64,000 nucleotides of DNA from Hirsutella rhossiliensis (taxonomy: Eukaryota; Ascomycota; Sordariomycetes; Hypocreales; Ophiocordycipitaceae). Positions within the stretch are counted from its first letter, which is position 1. Each line of letters starts with the position of its first letter. Shown in pieces: positions 46,551-57,994 of the stretch. The notes below the pieces were generated by a model. It was not told where the DNA came from. It was given only the letters and a program-made list of their open reading frames with translations, and did not search any database. The translations under genes were made by a program, and so were the position numbers. Where the stretch lies: the NCBI RefSeq assembly GCF_020360975.1, contig NW_025408668.1, positions 1,922,001-1,986,000 on the forward strand, in the 5' to 3' direction.

Positions 46551-47145
46551 ACGGCGAGTCCCTTGTTTCTTTTTTGGCCTGTTGCTTCCTTTTCCCCCTC
46601 TCTCCTTTGGGCAGAGCTTGAGAGGTCTCCTGCTGTTCTGCTCGGTCCGTCTCCACCACCAGAGGACTCAGTGTACCATCTTGACAAGCAAGGTGAGACG
46701 CAAAGGACGCACTCCCCACCCCCTTCTTCTCGCCTACTCTCTTCGGCGCCCTTCTGCTTCCTCTTCAAGCTGCCTCTGCGGCATCGACTTGTCTCGCGCC
46801 CGAGGCATCCTGTTGGGAAAGACGGTAATTTCCCCGTCCGAGTTTCTGCCCCCCTCCAGCATCGTCTTTCGGGAACAATGGCATCTCTCCCTTGGGGTTT
46901 CGAGTCATCAGAGCACCCCTGTCCACCTGTCAACCATCTCCCTCACCCCGTCTTTGTTCCCCTTCTCACTCTATTTCACTCACTCTTACTACATCTCACC
47001 TCTTGACACATACGCACTCCCCCTCCCCCCGGTTCTTCCGCCTGCCCACCCCCCACCCCCCTTCCCCGCTGTCCACCAACATGACCTACATTGGCGGAAC
47101 AATTGGCCAAGGCCCCACCGTCTGAGACCCGTTGGCCAAAGTTGC
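46551..47145 (+). other. Promoter/leader-like tract with two short open frames but no gene body
   Basis: A run of C/T-rich sequence (46560-46620, 46720-46800, 46915-47080) with intron-like GT and AG signals resembles a fungal promoter and 5' leader. Two ATGs in good context follow. One at 46879 opens 42 codons, and CACCAACATGACC at 47081 opens a 14-codon frame (MTYIGGTIGQGPTV, stop at 47123-47125). No larger conserved frame follows. It may be a non-coding or short-peptide transcript, or the remnant of a lost gene. Confidence 0.25.
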
Positions 47146-49762
47146 CTGTGCCCCTGAATCCGATAAGCTGCTGCCCTTGATATTGGCCTCGACTTGTTCA
47201 GAGGCCTGAGTAGAGACCAACTTCTGCATCTTCTCTCCTCCCGATCACCAGCTTTGCAACGATCTTCATGTCCGCATCGTCCGTCCCTTGGCAGACGAGA
47301 CAAGTTTCGACGTTGGTCAAGGTCACAGAGTGCAGTTCGTCGACATGCCCACCTTGGGCCTTGGCTTGCGTCCAGGTGTCTCTGTTATTTCCCTCTCCCG
47401 GCTATATCCGCACATGACTTGACTTGGCAGTGGTACAGCCACGCGTACTTGCAGGCATGCAGCATTGTACATACGCACAAACGGCATCTCGGTTGAAACG
47501 ACAATCTCGATAGCCGGCATTGGCCTTGGGTTACACGGTCGGGATTCGGGCACGGCGGAAGATTAACCTTCCGTCGAGAGCAAACTGTGCCACCCCCATG
47601 TCATCCCGCCCGAGCTCCGATTGCCTGCCGCTTGGCCTCCGCCCCCGAATAGCGCCTCTCCGTCCAACCCGGGAATCCAACTGTACCGGTCGGCAAGGCT
47701 CCAGACGACAGCCGATGCCGCCGGGCCCAGAAGGCAAATGCCGCGCCTTGTGGTAGGAGGCAACAAACGCACGGAGCCTTCTCCCATTGCATCTTGATAT
47801 GTGCCGTGCTATTTAAACGTGGCCCCCCTGGCCTTAACGTTGACGAGATATATGTCGCCTCCTCGGCACGAGTGCATGCCCCAACTCGGCTAACCTACCG
47901 CCACCAGGTCGATTCCGAGCCCAGATGCCCTAGGAAAGGATGCAGCGGCAATCGGGTCCCTCAGATGCCGCAGGGTAGCATTTCAGGCCGAGTCGATCGA
48001 TGGGCGCGGCGTATCTCAAGGTCTTGACATCGTACACATGCACCGCTTGACTCTTCTTAGTCCCTCGTGCAAAGTCATTCAGCCAGCGGTTAAAGGCGGA
48101 AAGTTCCAGTACCAAGACCAGATGGAGCACCTCCCATGCTCTACTAGCCACTTGCCTCGCCTCCAAGGAGCTACGCTGTTAGTCACAGAATGCCAGATCC
48201 CCCGGGCCTCACTGGTATGGTATCTTATTGGCAGGTCAGATTGAGTGTAGCTCATGGTCCGGTAGTACAGGACATGCATCAGCCTACAGGACATGCATCA
48301 GCCGGCCATGATCGGTATCAAACTCAGCCCGAACAGCCGAGCAGTCGGCCACAGGCACTGCCTCTCTGCTTGTCCCTCTTGGGTCCCATCCTGCGACTTC
48401 CAGTATCTAGATGCATGCTCGGCCACTCGACTGCCGCTGCTTCTCCCCGTTGCGCGCTTGCCGTGCGTCAATTTTGGAACAAATGGACGCCGTCGGCTTG
48501 GCCTATGGCCATCTCAGTTCATACAGACCGGACATGGGACTGGCCCCTTGCCGGAAGACGAACAAGGGACACAAAATATGATACGGCTCGAGGTCTTTCG
48601 GCCATTACCATTACCCACCGCGGGCGGGGTAGCAGCAATTCTTGCCCAGCTCGTCACCGGGGGCACCGGATCCCCTACTCCCGCGATATGGCGGACTTGC
48701 GGCGAACATGTTGATACTCGCCAAGAGAATGCGATGTGGCAGAGTCAACAGGTGGGGGAGGGGGGGGGAGGGGGTGCCGGCAAGGCTGGCCATCGTGGAG
48801 TTTATTCTACTTTGGCATGTTTTGTCTTCGGTGTTTTGCTTCCCCTTACACTACGCTCCCTGGCATAGCGCCATGGAAATGGCGGCAGGGTATGAGAAAC
48901 GGTCGGGCAGGGATTATTAGAAGCTTACTCTGTATAACCAACTCGGACGACAAGAGAGCTTCGGCCAATGACAGCAAGACTTGCAGACGGCCAGAATAGA
49001 GCCGACTCATGCATGCAGTCAAGAGGCACGTGTGCTGTTAAACTGCATGACTGCAGTATACAGTATGGCGTTGGCGAGACAGAAGAGGGCTCCAGCTCTG
49101 TGCTTTACTTTCTTGGTTGATCAATCCATCGTACCCTTGGTATCAGGAATCGCCCGCGTGCAACTCTATAAACAGTTCGATCGCGTGGCCATGGTTTCAC
49201 CAAGCACCGTTGCGGAGCCGTCCATACCTGCCTTTCTGATACTCCCTCTCTCTGTCTTTTTGTCCCTCGCCTCCGTGATACACGCATGCAGTGCATGCTT
49301 CCCCAGCGACCATGCGCAGTCCAAAGTATAGCAGGCGAGCGAGCTGCTTTGGGGAACCGCCGGTCATTGGGTCCATGCTGCACTCGCACGACTCGTATAG
49401 CGGCATGTACAGCCACGGTGTCCGTGCGAAGCAAAGATCAATTATGGCAGAGTGCCGTCTGTGTGTCCTGGGAGCAAAGGCCTCGGCTGAGGGAATTTTG
49501 CCTCCAGCGGACAAGACCAAGGAATAGATAATTGGTTTAAAAAATACATGCATATGCGTTCGACCCATGCCCCGGCCTATGCAGGATGGCTTTAGCAGTG
49601 AAAATCCTTTCAAGAACTTGTCCCACCAGACGGCGATCCCGAAGTATAGCTGCCCCGTTGTGCGTTATATGCCCTCCTCAGCCGGAACCCTGGACCTGGG
49701 CGCCTCGTGGCTTCTCGGGCCAAGTATCGACGCATACCCTATACATGCTTTTTGTGCGGCAC
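47146..49762. other. Gene-poor region, second part, up to the LINE fragment
   Basis: No supportable gene in about 2.6 kb. It contains a 19-bp direct repeat (48266-48303) and a G run near 48752-48770. Confidence 0.45.
48266..48303 (+). repeat. 19-bp perfect tandem repeat, two copies
   Basis: TACAGGACATGCATCAGCC occurs twice without interruption. Confidence 0.93.
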
Positions 49763-49776
49763 CAAGAGTCAACCAC

Positions 49777-50507
49777 AACTCTCCCCTGTAAAAATTCTTC
49801 ACCCCGCGGAGCTGTTAGTGGCTCGTTAGCCGGGACAGGATCTACAGGCCACCCGACCGCGCTTTTGCTGCGGGGTCCATCGTGACCCTAACAGCACAGA
49901 GGAAGACCTTAGGAGAGTTCATATTCCTCTGCGAAGCCGGTCTCGACAACATGTCCACTCGGACCTCATGGCTCTCTTCGGAACCAAGGAGCTATGGGTA
50001 TTGGAAGGCCCGCCCTTCTAAACAACGGTGGCCGGTTGCGGAGGTTTTCTCCCTGAGGGCAAGCTGCAAAGCCAGCCTCTGATCCCCTCCAAGAGTTTTT
50101 CCCTGCCGCCGCTCCCCAGTCATTTCCACGGCTTGGTTACTGGAGCGTGGACTGCGGCAGCAGTTTTGGCTGCGAGCGAGAGAATTCTGACCGGACAAAA
50201 CCAAGGGTTGACCAATTCTTTGTGGCTGCGACCACCCGACACTTTGCCTTGACATCCCGCTGACGGGTACGAGGCTTGACACGAGCGCCATCGAGCCGAT
50301 GAAATGCTGGATAGGGACAGAAGGGGTTGTTCACGGGTAGCGAACTACGAGCGCTGGGTGCATTTAGATGGACAGTGGTTTTTTTCGAGGGAACTCATTC
50401 GGGACACTTCTCTGTAACTAGCTCAGCACGTCCTGTGCTCCCTCGCGGAGACCTGAGCGGCCTGAGCCGCTGGACGCAAAATACACAACAACAACAACAA
50501 CAACAAC
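49777..50507 (+). mobile_element. LINE 3'-end fragment, copy A
   Basis: The 3' part (about 50245-50507) matches the end of the LINE at 23.6-25.3 kb. Shared words include CCCGCTGACGGG, GAGCCGATGAAATGCTG and GCTCAGCACGTCCTGTGC, then a short inverted GACCTGAGCG...CGCTGGACG hairpin and a tail, here (CAA)n. The left boundary is set only by the target-like sequence ACCAAGAGTCAACCA at 49761-49775, which recurs right after the tail at 50506-50520. The sequence from 49777 to about 50200 is assigned by this flanking duplication and not by recognised coding motifs. Confidence 0.75.
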
Positions 50508-50677
50508 CAAGAGTCAACCAGAGCGCTGGGTGCATTTAGATGGACAGTGGTTTTTTCGAGGGAACTCATTCGGGACACTTCTCTGTAACTAGCTCAGCAC
50601 GTCCTGTGCTCCCTCGCGGAGACCTGAGCGGCCTGAGCCGCTGGACGCAAAATACACAACAACAACAACAACAACAA
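50349..50677 (+). repeat. 172-bp duplication of the LINE 3' end (copies A and B)
   Basis: The segment beginning GAGCGCTGGGTGCATTTAG at 50349 is repeated from 50521, including the hairpin and (CAA)n tail. Copies differ in a T run (7 versus 6) and around the tail junction. The target-like sequence CAAGAGTCAACCA occurs before copy A (49763), between the copies (50508) and after copy B (50675). Confidence 0.9.
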
Positions 50678-50688
50678 GAGTCAACCAC

Positions 50689-53366
50689 CACCACCGTCAC
50701 GCAACTTTAAAGACGGAAAAGACAAATTTGGAATCCATAGTATTGTTTCATGTGAACTATGATATCCTCCAAGCGCTCCCGTTGCCCTCTCGGAAAGCAC
50801 CATTCTGCACAAAGCTTCCGCGCTCACGGGTCCATCTGAGGAAACATGTCCGTTCGTATGCCTCTATATGTACGCCTATCGCTCCGCCTGGTCGGATTGC
50901 TGCGACCGGGCTGCAGAGACCCGGGGGGTTAATAGGGTTCACGAGTTTGACAGATGACAGCCGGCGGGCATGTTGCTTCCGCCGTGCAGGGCGGAGTCCC
51001 AGCCCGTAGGACCGCGCTCTCTTCTGGGGCCCCCTGCCCATACCTACATACCCGTCGAACGAAGCACCGTCATGCGCTCATTCCAAAGAGCTCAGCACGC
51101 ACTACTGTGTATCACCCGAGAGAGAGGGGCCAAGGCCCGAGAGCATACCCGACAGCTCAAGCAAAAGCGAGCACTAAAGATGGCGAGGAACAATACCACA
51201 TCTTCGTATAGCATCAGGGGAGACACTTCCGGCATTAATAATATCGCGCGGTTCCCCTCCCCCTCCCCCTTGTCGCTAAACGCGAGCTTGATAGCCCTGT
51301 CCCTGCCACCCCCTTCCTCTCCACTCGAGGTATAGCAGACAGGGTGCTGCCCGAACTTGAGCAAGAACAGAGAGCGCCTGGGTGCATGTGGGATGGAAAA
51401 AACATGATCGGCCACCTTCGGCTGTCGGCCTCTCAAGCGCCCGGCCGAGATCGAGTTTCCCAACCGCAGTATGGAGGCGATTCGTAGACGGTGCTGATAG
51501 AGTTGCCATGGCCTATCCACTCGTCAACTACCCACAGTATCATGCACTCTAGGCACGAGCATGCAAGGCATCCGTCAAAGGCCTTGGCTGGACATGGGAT
51601 TTGGCTTTCCCATGCCCATGTCACATCCCGTGTCATCCTGGCGCTGGCATACATACTCGTATGTACTCTGTAGGAAGCGCACGAAGCAAGGGAGACCTGG
51701 ACTTGGTAGGCACGAATCTACTCTGAATCCCTTTGTCCACTTCCTCCCTCAACATTGCCCCCCCTCGAGGGGGAATTGGCGGTGTCAAACCATCGTATAA
51801 GCATATATCCACGCCACTCTGTATCCGACTATCGATGGATGGATGTCAAGGGAAGACGGCGTCGATACGATGCAGCAGGGGGGGAAAGCGACGGCTCGAA
51901 GCTCGTACGATGGCGCCGCTGGCTCCTTGGCCCTGCTTCTACAATGCTTTACAGTTACACGCATACGTACGTACGTGTGCAACGCTCCGGCATAGCATCT
52001 CCCACGCGCGCACACAGGCAAAATGCCGCCTTTGATTTAGCCGAGCCCGGGCACGCACGCCCGGCCGGTGGGTTTCTGGGCCGGCGCTCCAACGAATGGC
52101 TGGCTGGCCTGCGTCAGTCAACCTTACCATGAAGCAGCAGTGCGCCCCTCCTCGGCACCCAGCCATGGCTCCAGGCACCTAAGCTTTTTGCCAGGTAGAC
52201 AGACGGCCACGTTACATGCGGCGGGCGCCTGCACGCACAATGCCGGGCCGCCGGCCGTGCGCCGAGCTCAAGCCCCGGCCGGCAATCACAGTTGCATGGG
52301 TTATTAAGTTATTAACCAAGCGAATAATGTACCGACTGTGATTCCGTACATGCCAACGTCAGTTAAGCAATCCTTTCTTCCACGTCCTATTTTGCAAATA
52401 TCCACGCCCCCATTGGCCGGCATCTCGGCCCCCACGGCCCAGCCTGTCGGCTCCTCGTCGTGAACCCCAAGGCCTGAGGAGCGCCATCTCTTGCGTCGTG
52501 TGCCGCCTCTGATTGCCCGGAGGCCCATGGCCTCCTCCGTCGCCATAACTTCCTTGTTCTGGCGGGTCGCCGTTGGCCGCCCACCCTCGTCGCGGAATTT
52601 CTGTCAGTTATCTGTCTTCCGGAGCCACGAGGAAAACACCTGCGTGGAACACACGAGTCAAGAGGCTTCCAAACCATGGTACGCTTTCCACGGGCCAATA
52701 TATCGAACCGTTGCGAAAAATGTGACAGCCGGGTGGCCTGACTGACGGGTTGACAAAAGTCCTCGCTCGCGGCATACACATAAGTAACACCAAAACAACG
52801 ACCCGAGTCACCGCGCTCGAAGAGTTTTTCTTCCCGCGGCCGGACAGATGAGCGTTCGGCTGGCCCCTCTGGTCGTGCAGTAGTAATTTTAGATGAAAGA
52901 CTATCCTGCCTCGAAAGGACGCACGTCCCTTCGCGACATGCATCCACGTACAAGCCATCTGCCTGGCTGCATATGCACACATGGTAGTGGGATCAACGCT
53001 CTGCCTTCCCAGGCGAGCCTGTTGTTGCAGGCGAGATGCACACCCCGTTGAAGCAGTGCCTGAAGTCCCGGTGGCACACTGTACTCAAGGCACATGGCGA
53101 ACAGACCGCCGTCGCTCACGGCTGATCGGGAAAACGAGGTCATCGGCCCTCCCAGCAGGCGGCAGACTGGGAAGCCATCGACTGGCATCGGCTAGGATGC
53201 GACGCAATATTCAGCTCACAAGACTGCGCCCCAAATCTCAACCATAACGGCGGCCAGACCAGGGGCCAGCCACGTTGCCCAGGTGCTTGAAAGAACTGTC
53301 TCTGTTGTTGCCGGCCTTGATTCAGCTGCGCCCAGAGGACGTCTCAATTTGTCTTGGGCAGGCTAG
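50689..53366. other. Intergenic between the LINE fragments and the eIF2B gamma gene
   Basis: About 2.7 kb without a supportable gene. Open frames are short (up to about 197 codons) and lack features. ACGTACGTACGT occurs near 51965. Confidence 0.45.
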
Positions 53367-55313
53367 CTAGAGGGCGACTGTTGCCTCTAGGGTAACTGCG
53401 GCAACCTCCTCATCCACCTCATGCAGCACCTCTTCCATCTCGGCCTCGGTGGCCTCTAGACCCTCTGAGCTCATGAGCTTGTTGTCCTTGTCCTCGGCTG
53501 CAACCGAAATGTTAGCTACCGTGCCGCTGGACAGGACTGTGGATCGTCTGCCGGGCCGAAAAATAGGGGAAACGGGGAGCGAGGAAGTGGGACGTCACTC
53601 ACTCCGTGGTTCAACCAGCAGGTTTTCTTGCACCTCGCAGTCCGTCAGGACGGATCCGTCGCCGATGACGCATCGTTTACCCAGGATGCATTTGCTGAGC
53701 TTGCAGCCTTTTCCCACGACGACCCCTTCCATCAAAAGGCACTGGGAGAGTTTGGCGCCTTCTTTGATCTGGCAACTTGCCCCCACTATTGTCTCTTTGA
53801 TGGATGTTTTTTCTTCCACCGTGACGTTTTCCGCGATGAGGCTGTCCTGCTTGGTGATTGTCGTGCGCGACTTCACTCCTTCAGGGTAGGCGATTTTCCT
53901 CGCGTGGGCAAAGGGCGAGGCCGCCTCGCCGGCCTCCTCAACAGACGGAAGCTTGGCAAGCTGGAGGGACGTTGCCAACAGCAGCTGTGCTGTATCGACT
54001 CGTCGGATCAAAGGTGGGTTTGCCTGGTTCTCGGTGGTGTGGATGTAAGCAAGAATGGGAGGCACCTCGATTTCCGCCGCACCCGTCGAGTGGCCATCCT
54101 TGGCTTGAGTCTGCTGGGCTTCGGCAATGGCAGGTGCCACCAGAGTATGCCCCTTGAACGTGAAGCGACCAACAGGGCTCCCATCTCGCGGCGAGGATCG
54201 GCTCTCCGTGGATGAACCGTCTTGGTCCTTGGAAGGCCTGCCATGACACAATGTGTCGATGTGAAGCTTCTCGGCCAAGCCACGTTGCCATCCTGCCTTG
54301 GCTAGCCAACCAACGACGTCTTCACCGATGCTATCCAGGCGGTCATTCGCCTCGATGAAGTCCAGAATCCAGCGCGGGAAGATGTATATATGAGCGTCTC
54401 TGTGAGCTGTGTACATGCGCACCCGAGGATTGCTCTTCAGAAGACTGTGCCGAATCGGCAGTGCCTTTCGCTCCTCGACGATGTCATTCAGAGAGTCTGT
54501 TGGAATCGAATACACCAGCTTGGACAGGTTCTGAAAGACGGAGCCTTTTGGCGACGCGGCCGGCGACCAGGATAGAGGCGCCGTGGCTATGAAGTCGGTC
54601 TCCTCACCCTGCACCGCCGCCGTCGACGTCGCTTTTGTGTTGTACCAAACCCCCAGCCCCCCGCTGTGCCGAGATTGCCAGCCGTTGGAGAAGTTTGAGG
54701 AGTCGAGAAGGTCAGTCAGGCTTGCCGCCTTGACCATCCAAGCTTGGATGAGCTTCTCGCCGGCGAGCTCACAGACAAGGTCGCAGGGTAGAATGATGAA
54801 ATCTGTCTTGACTAGCTCCCGGACCTCTGGCAAGCGCAGGATCTCGGCAGTGCCGGTGTTTTGATCAAGACCAGCCGGGGCCAAGATGTCCGGCCGTGGC
54901 AAAGGCAGGCCGGTGAGGAATGGGTTTGTGTTGAAGGCAGTGGTGAGCGCCTCCGATGCAGAGGGGGGACATATCAGCGTGATGCCTGAAAATCGTCAGT
55001 AAGCATGAATGAATCCAGCTCATATGGCATTCAAGGTCCGCGACAGGCATCTCGGATGACGGCTCTTGTCAAGCTGGCCGTCTTGAGAGAAGAAAAAGGA
55101 CCCATGAAGCCAAAGAGGAAAGGCCAGCTCACTTGTCGTGCCCATGCGAAGGCAAAAGTCGATGGGATACCACACCATCGGCCTGTTGGCGATTGGTAAG
55201 AGCGCCTTGGGACACTCATCGGGATTGGACGTAAAGGTCGGAAAGGATGATCCAGGCCCGCAGAGAATGAGAGCTTGAAGCCCGGTTGCGGGCATCGACA
55301 CGGCGTGGGGCAT
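53367..55313 (-). CDS. GCD1: Translation initiation factor eIF2B subunit gamma
   Basis: Gamma subunit of the guanine-nucleotide exchange factor for eIF2, part of its catalytic half with epsilon, which recycles eIF2-GDP in the cytosol. Three exons: 55313-55133, 54985-53603 and 53497-53367 (introns of 147 and 105 bp, frames join), giving 564 aa. The N terminus shows the nucleotidyltransferase-like signature (LQALILCGPGSSFPTFTSNP then PKALLPIANRPMVWYP). The middle carries a variable charged insert. The C-terminal part has hexapeptide (left-handed beta-helix) repeats (ENVTVEEKTSIKETIVGASC, GKGCKLSKCILGKRCVIG). The short last exon adds an acidic tail (EATEAEMEEVLHEVDEEVAA). The start is MPHAVSMPATG; a second ATG lies six codons in. 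GCD1 is the yeast name. Confidence 0.94.
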
Positions 55314-55910
55314 GGCGACGAGAGAGAGATTGAGGGCCTGGTCGGAACCGAGGCCTAGCTTGAGAAGAACCACAATACTTGTTGACCACGTGCAACACAA
55401 GGTGCTGGGTGAAGCCTCGCTGCGTTGGTCAACCGTGTGTCGGCGCGGAGTCACAGCCTCGCAAAAGACTTGTCGTCGTCTCCCGCCAATTGCTCGTGTG
55501 GGGCTTGGACTGGGCCTGTGGCTGAGGCTCCCGCCAAGCCACACCCGCAGCCCAAGGCCTCAATTCACTTGGGTCCCCAGCCCCTCGGCACGGATCTTCA
55601 ATGCCGCCGCTCTCTGGTTCCCTGCCTGGGCATAACGAGCGACGTTGCTGGGCTCGAGGCTCGGCTATCAGGCGCTCCACCCTTGCTGATGTTGACGACA
55701 ACGTCCGGACCTTGGCATATCGCTCGGTGCTCGCCCACCTCAGAATTCTGCTAGCCTCCTCGCTCTGCATTCCCCCTCGATATCGAGCTCGGCGACGCTG
55801 TCCAAGACGGTGATTAATTTCTGCGCGACTGCCCCTAGACCTCTGGCGTGTGCTTTCGCTGCCGAGCTTACTCGCCCCGTCTAGCGATGCGACATCACCT
55901 CTCCGCGTAA
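55314..55910. other. Divergent promoter region, eIF2B gamma and peroxin-22-like gene
   Basis: About 600 bp without a gene, presumably holding both promoters. A CACGTG hexamer occurs near 55387. Open frames here are shadows. Confidence 0.5.
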
Positions 55911-57229
55911 ATGTCGCCGCCCTACGACAGATACGACCGCGGGTCCTCGCGGCGAGGCGTGTGGACGCACTGGGTGCCGCTTGCCGTGACGCTCACCGTC
56001 GCCACCGCCGGCCTCGCTGCCTGGGCATGGAGGCAATCCCGCGACGATGAAAACGACCACGTCGAACCCGGCCTGGACTACGAGAATGCCGACTACGGCG
56101 ACAACCCACCTTATGGCGCCTCGAGCCGGGACGCTCCTTCAGGGAAGCCGCCTCTACAAGACGACCAAAGCCGCAGAGAAGCGCCCGCCCCGAGCGACGT
56201 GTCTGGATCGGGCTGGGGAGCCCGCATGTCGGGGGCGCTGCGGCGCACGCCGAGCCCTCAGCAGTTTTTTGATTCTACAGGCAAGACGGTCGCGGCTGGC
56301 GTCGCTGCGGCTGGCGCCGTAGTCGGCAAGGCCTTGGCCTCCATCCGCGAGGAGGACAGGGCCTATTCCGAGAACCCTTGGTCCGAAGAGGCGGACGCCA
56401 AGCAGGATCGCGCGCCCCCAGCGTGGGAGAAGAGGCGAAGGGCAGTCGCAGTCGTCGTCTCTGCCGACACCCAGATCCCCCAACAAAGCGTGGGCGGATC
56501 CCATGAGGTGGCGGTACGTTCTCCGTGCCCGCACATGCCGCCTTGTGCCACTTGCTGACAGGCGGGACAGTCGATCTTATCGCACATCCCGCGCCACAAT
56601 GACCTGTCTGCGATCAAGCTATACATCTTGATCTACGCCCCAGAGCTGAAGGAAACTGCGCTGGATACTATTACCAGTAACCTTCCGCCTGCTTCGCTGA
56701 GTTCGTCATTCTCTAACATTGGACACGATCAAGTGCAGAGTCCCGGTGGGGGCTCCAAGAGTCCGCTGTAAGGACACGTCCCGACATGCCTGCCACTGGC
56801 GCCTCGCTAACCTTGACCAGCGCGAGCTCGTCCAGCGGCAACGCGGCGTTCGGCGCCATCTACTCGCAGGCACTCGGCCTGGTGGATAAGGAGGCCATGA
56901 TTCTCCCATTCACCACCCCCACCGGACACAGCCACATTCTCCGCCACATCCAACCAGAGATCATCTATCTGCAAGAGTCTCTCAGCGGCGAGAATGGCAG
57001 CGTCGTCGCGAACCTGCAGACCTGGCTGCGACACGACGTCGTCTTGGTCGTCGGCGCCGAGAGCGGCTCTGGAGGCCTCGCCGACAGCGAATCCGAGGCG
57101 GAGAAGAGCGGCAAGGCTGACAAGTGGTGGCAGAAGCCTGAAAAAGTGGGTCGCGGGCGTGGCGTGGTGGTGGTGGACGGGATGCGCGTGCACGACGACT
57201 GGGTTCGTCGAGTCCAGGGGCGAGAATGA
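55911..57229 (+). CDS. Peroxin-22-like membrane-anchored protein
   Basis: 402 aa from three exons: 55911-56513, 56571-56767 and 56821-57229 (introns of 57 and 53 bp). The N terminus has one membrane segment at about residues 20-41 (HWVPLAVTLTVATAGLAAW), preceded by a short basic region. A disordered acidic/Pro-rich linker follows. A soluble C-terminal domain from about residue 180 has alternating hydrophobic strands (RRAVAVVVSADTQ, IKLYILIYAPELKE, HDVVLVVGAESGSG, GRGVVVVDGMRVHDDWV), resembling the Rossmann-like domain of Pex22. Pex22 anchors the ubiquitin-conjugating enzyme Pex4 at the peroxisome. The assignment rests on layout and remembered family resemblance, so it is tentative. At the first acceptor an alternative AG nine bases earlier also keeps frame. 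Confidence 0.65.
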
Positions 57230-57994
57230 AGAAGCCTTTTTATTGTGGATATGGGGAGGAAGTCTAGATACCACGGCCATACGGATCATACACGTGCGAG
57301 TTGTACATATCTCGGTGTGCAGGCGAGGAATAATGCCTGGCGTATGCTCTGCCTGCCTACCTTGCGTCGCCTCGAGAGATGTCGGATGTGTCCAGCATCG
57401 TTTCTGGTTGACGGCCTGCAACGGCCGATCGTTGGGGCGAGGAGGCCGCCGAAGCCACAATGGCAACACATGAAGACAGGCCGACAAGCTTCAACATCAG
57501 CAGTCATGGCTAATACTAGTCGGCTTTGAATGCGACTTGCAAAGGGTACCCAGTGATGCGTCACGTGACCGCACCGCCTGGTCGGTGGTAGCCGTGGGCG
57601 GCTGTCCTGGCGCATCTGCAGGGCCGACTGATGCCCGCCCTTGCCTCAGACAAACCTTCCACGAGGGCAAGAAAAACAGCCCAACTCCTCAGCGCCCAAA
57701 CAACAGGAAGCTGCATTGCATTCGTCGCCAAATGGAGTGCTTCTAGCTGTTCCGCCATCCGCCGTCACGCTTGTCGGCCCAAGGCAGGTACTCGCTCCCG
57801 CTGCACTCGGACGTCTCCGCAGCCCACTAGCGCGTTGCTGCCGCGGCCCTTTCAACCTCGCATCACCCGATCCCGCCCAAACGCCCAGTCATTGCCGCGG
57901 CTCGACATCCATGACCGCGTCCCGGGCCGCACTCACACGCCCTGATCCAGCGGTACCAGCGGCGGGACACGAGCAGCGACCCTAGCGACACACG
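57230..57994. other. Intergenic, promoter of SPT20
   Basis: 765 bp without a gene. It contains the perfect palindrome GTCACGTGAC. Confidence 0.5.
57560..57569. promoter_or_regulatory. CACGTG-core palindrome
   Basis: GTCACGTGAC, a perfect 10-bp palindrome of the type bound by bHLH factors (Cbf1-like), 425 bp upstream of the SPT20 start. Related CACGTG sites occur near 55387 and 61766. Confidence 0.35.

Noticed and set aside
46128..47006. 292-codon plus-strand open frame
   Set aside because: Low-complexity Ser/Pro/Leu translation of pyrimidine-rich DNA, with no conserved domain. The tract is better read as leader-like sequence.
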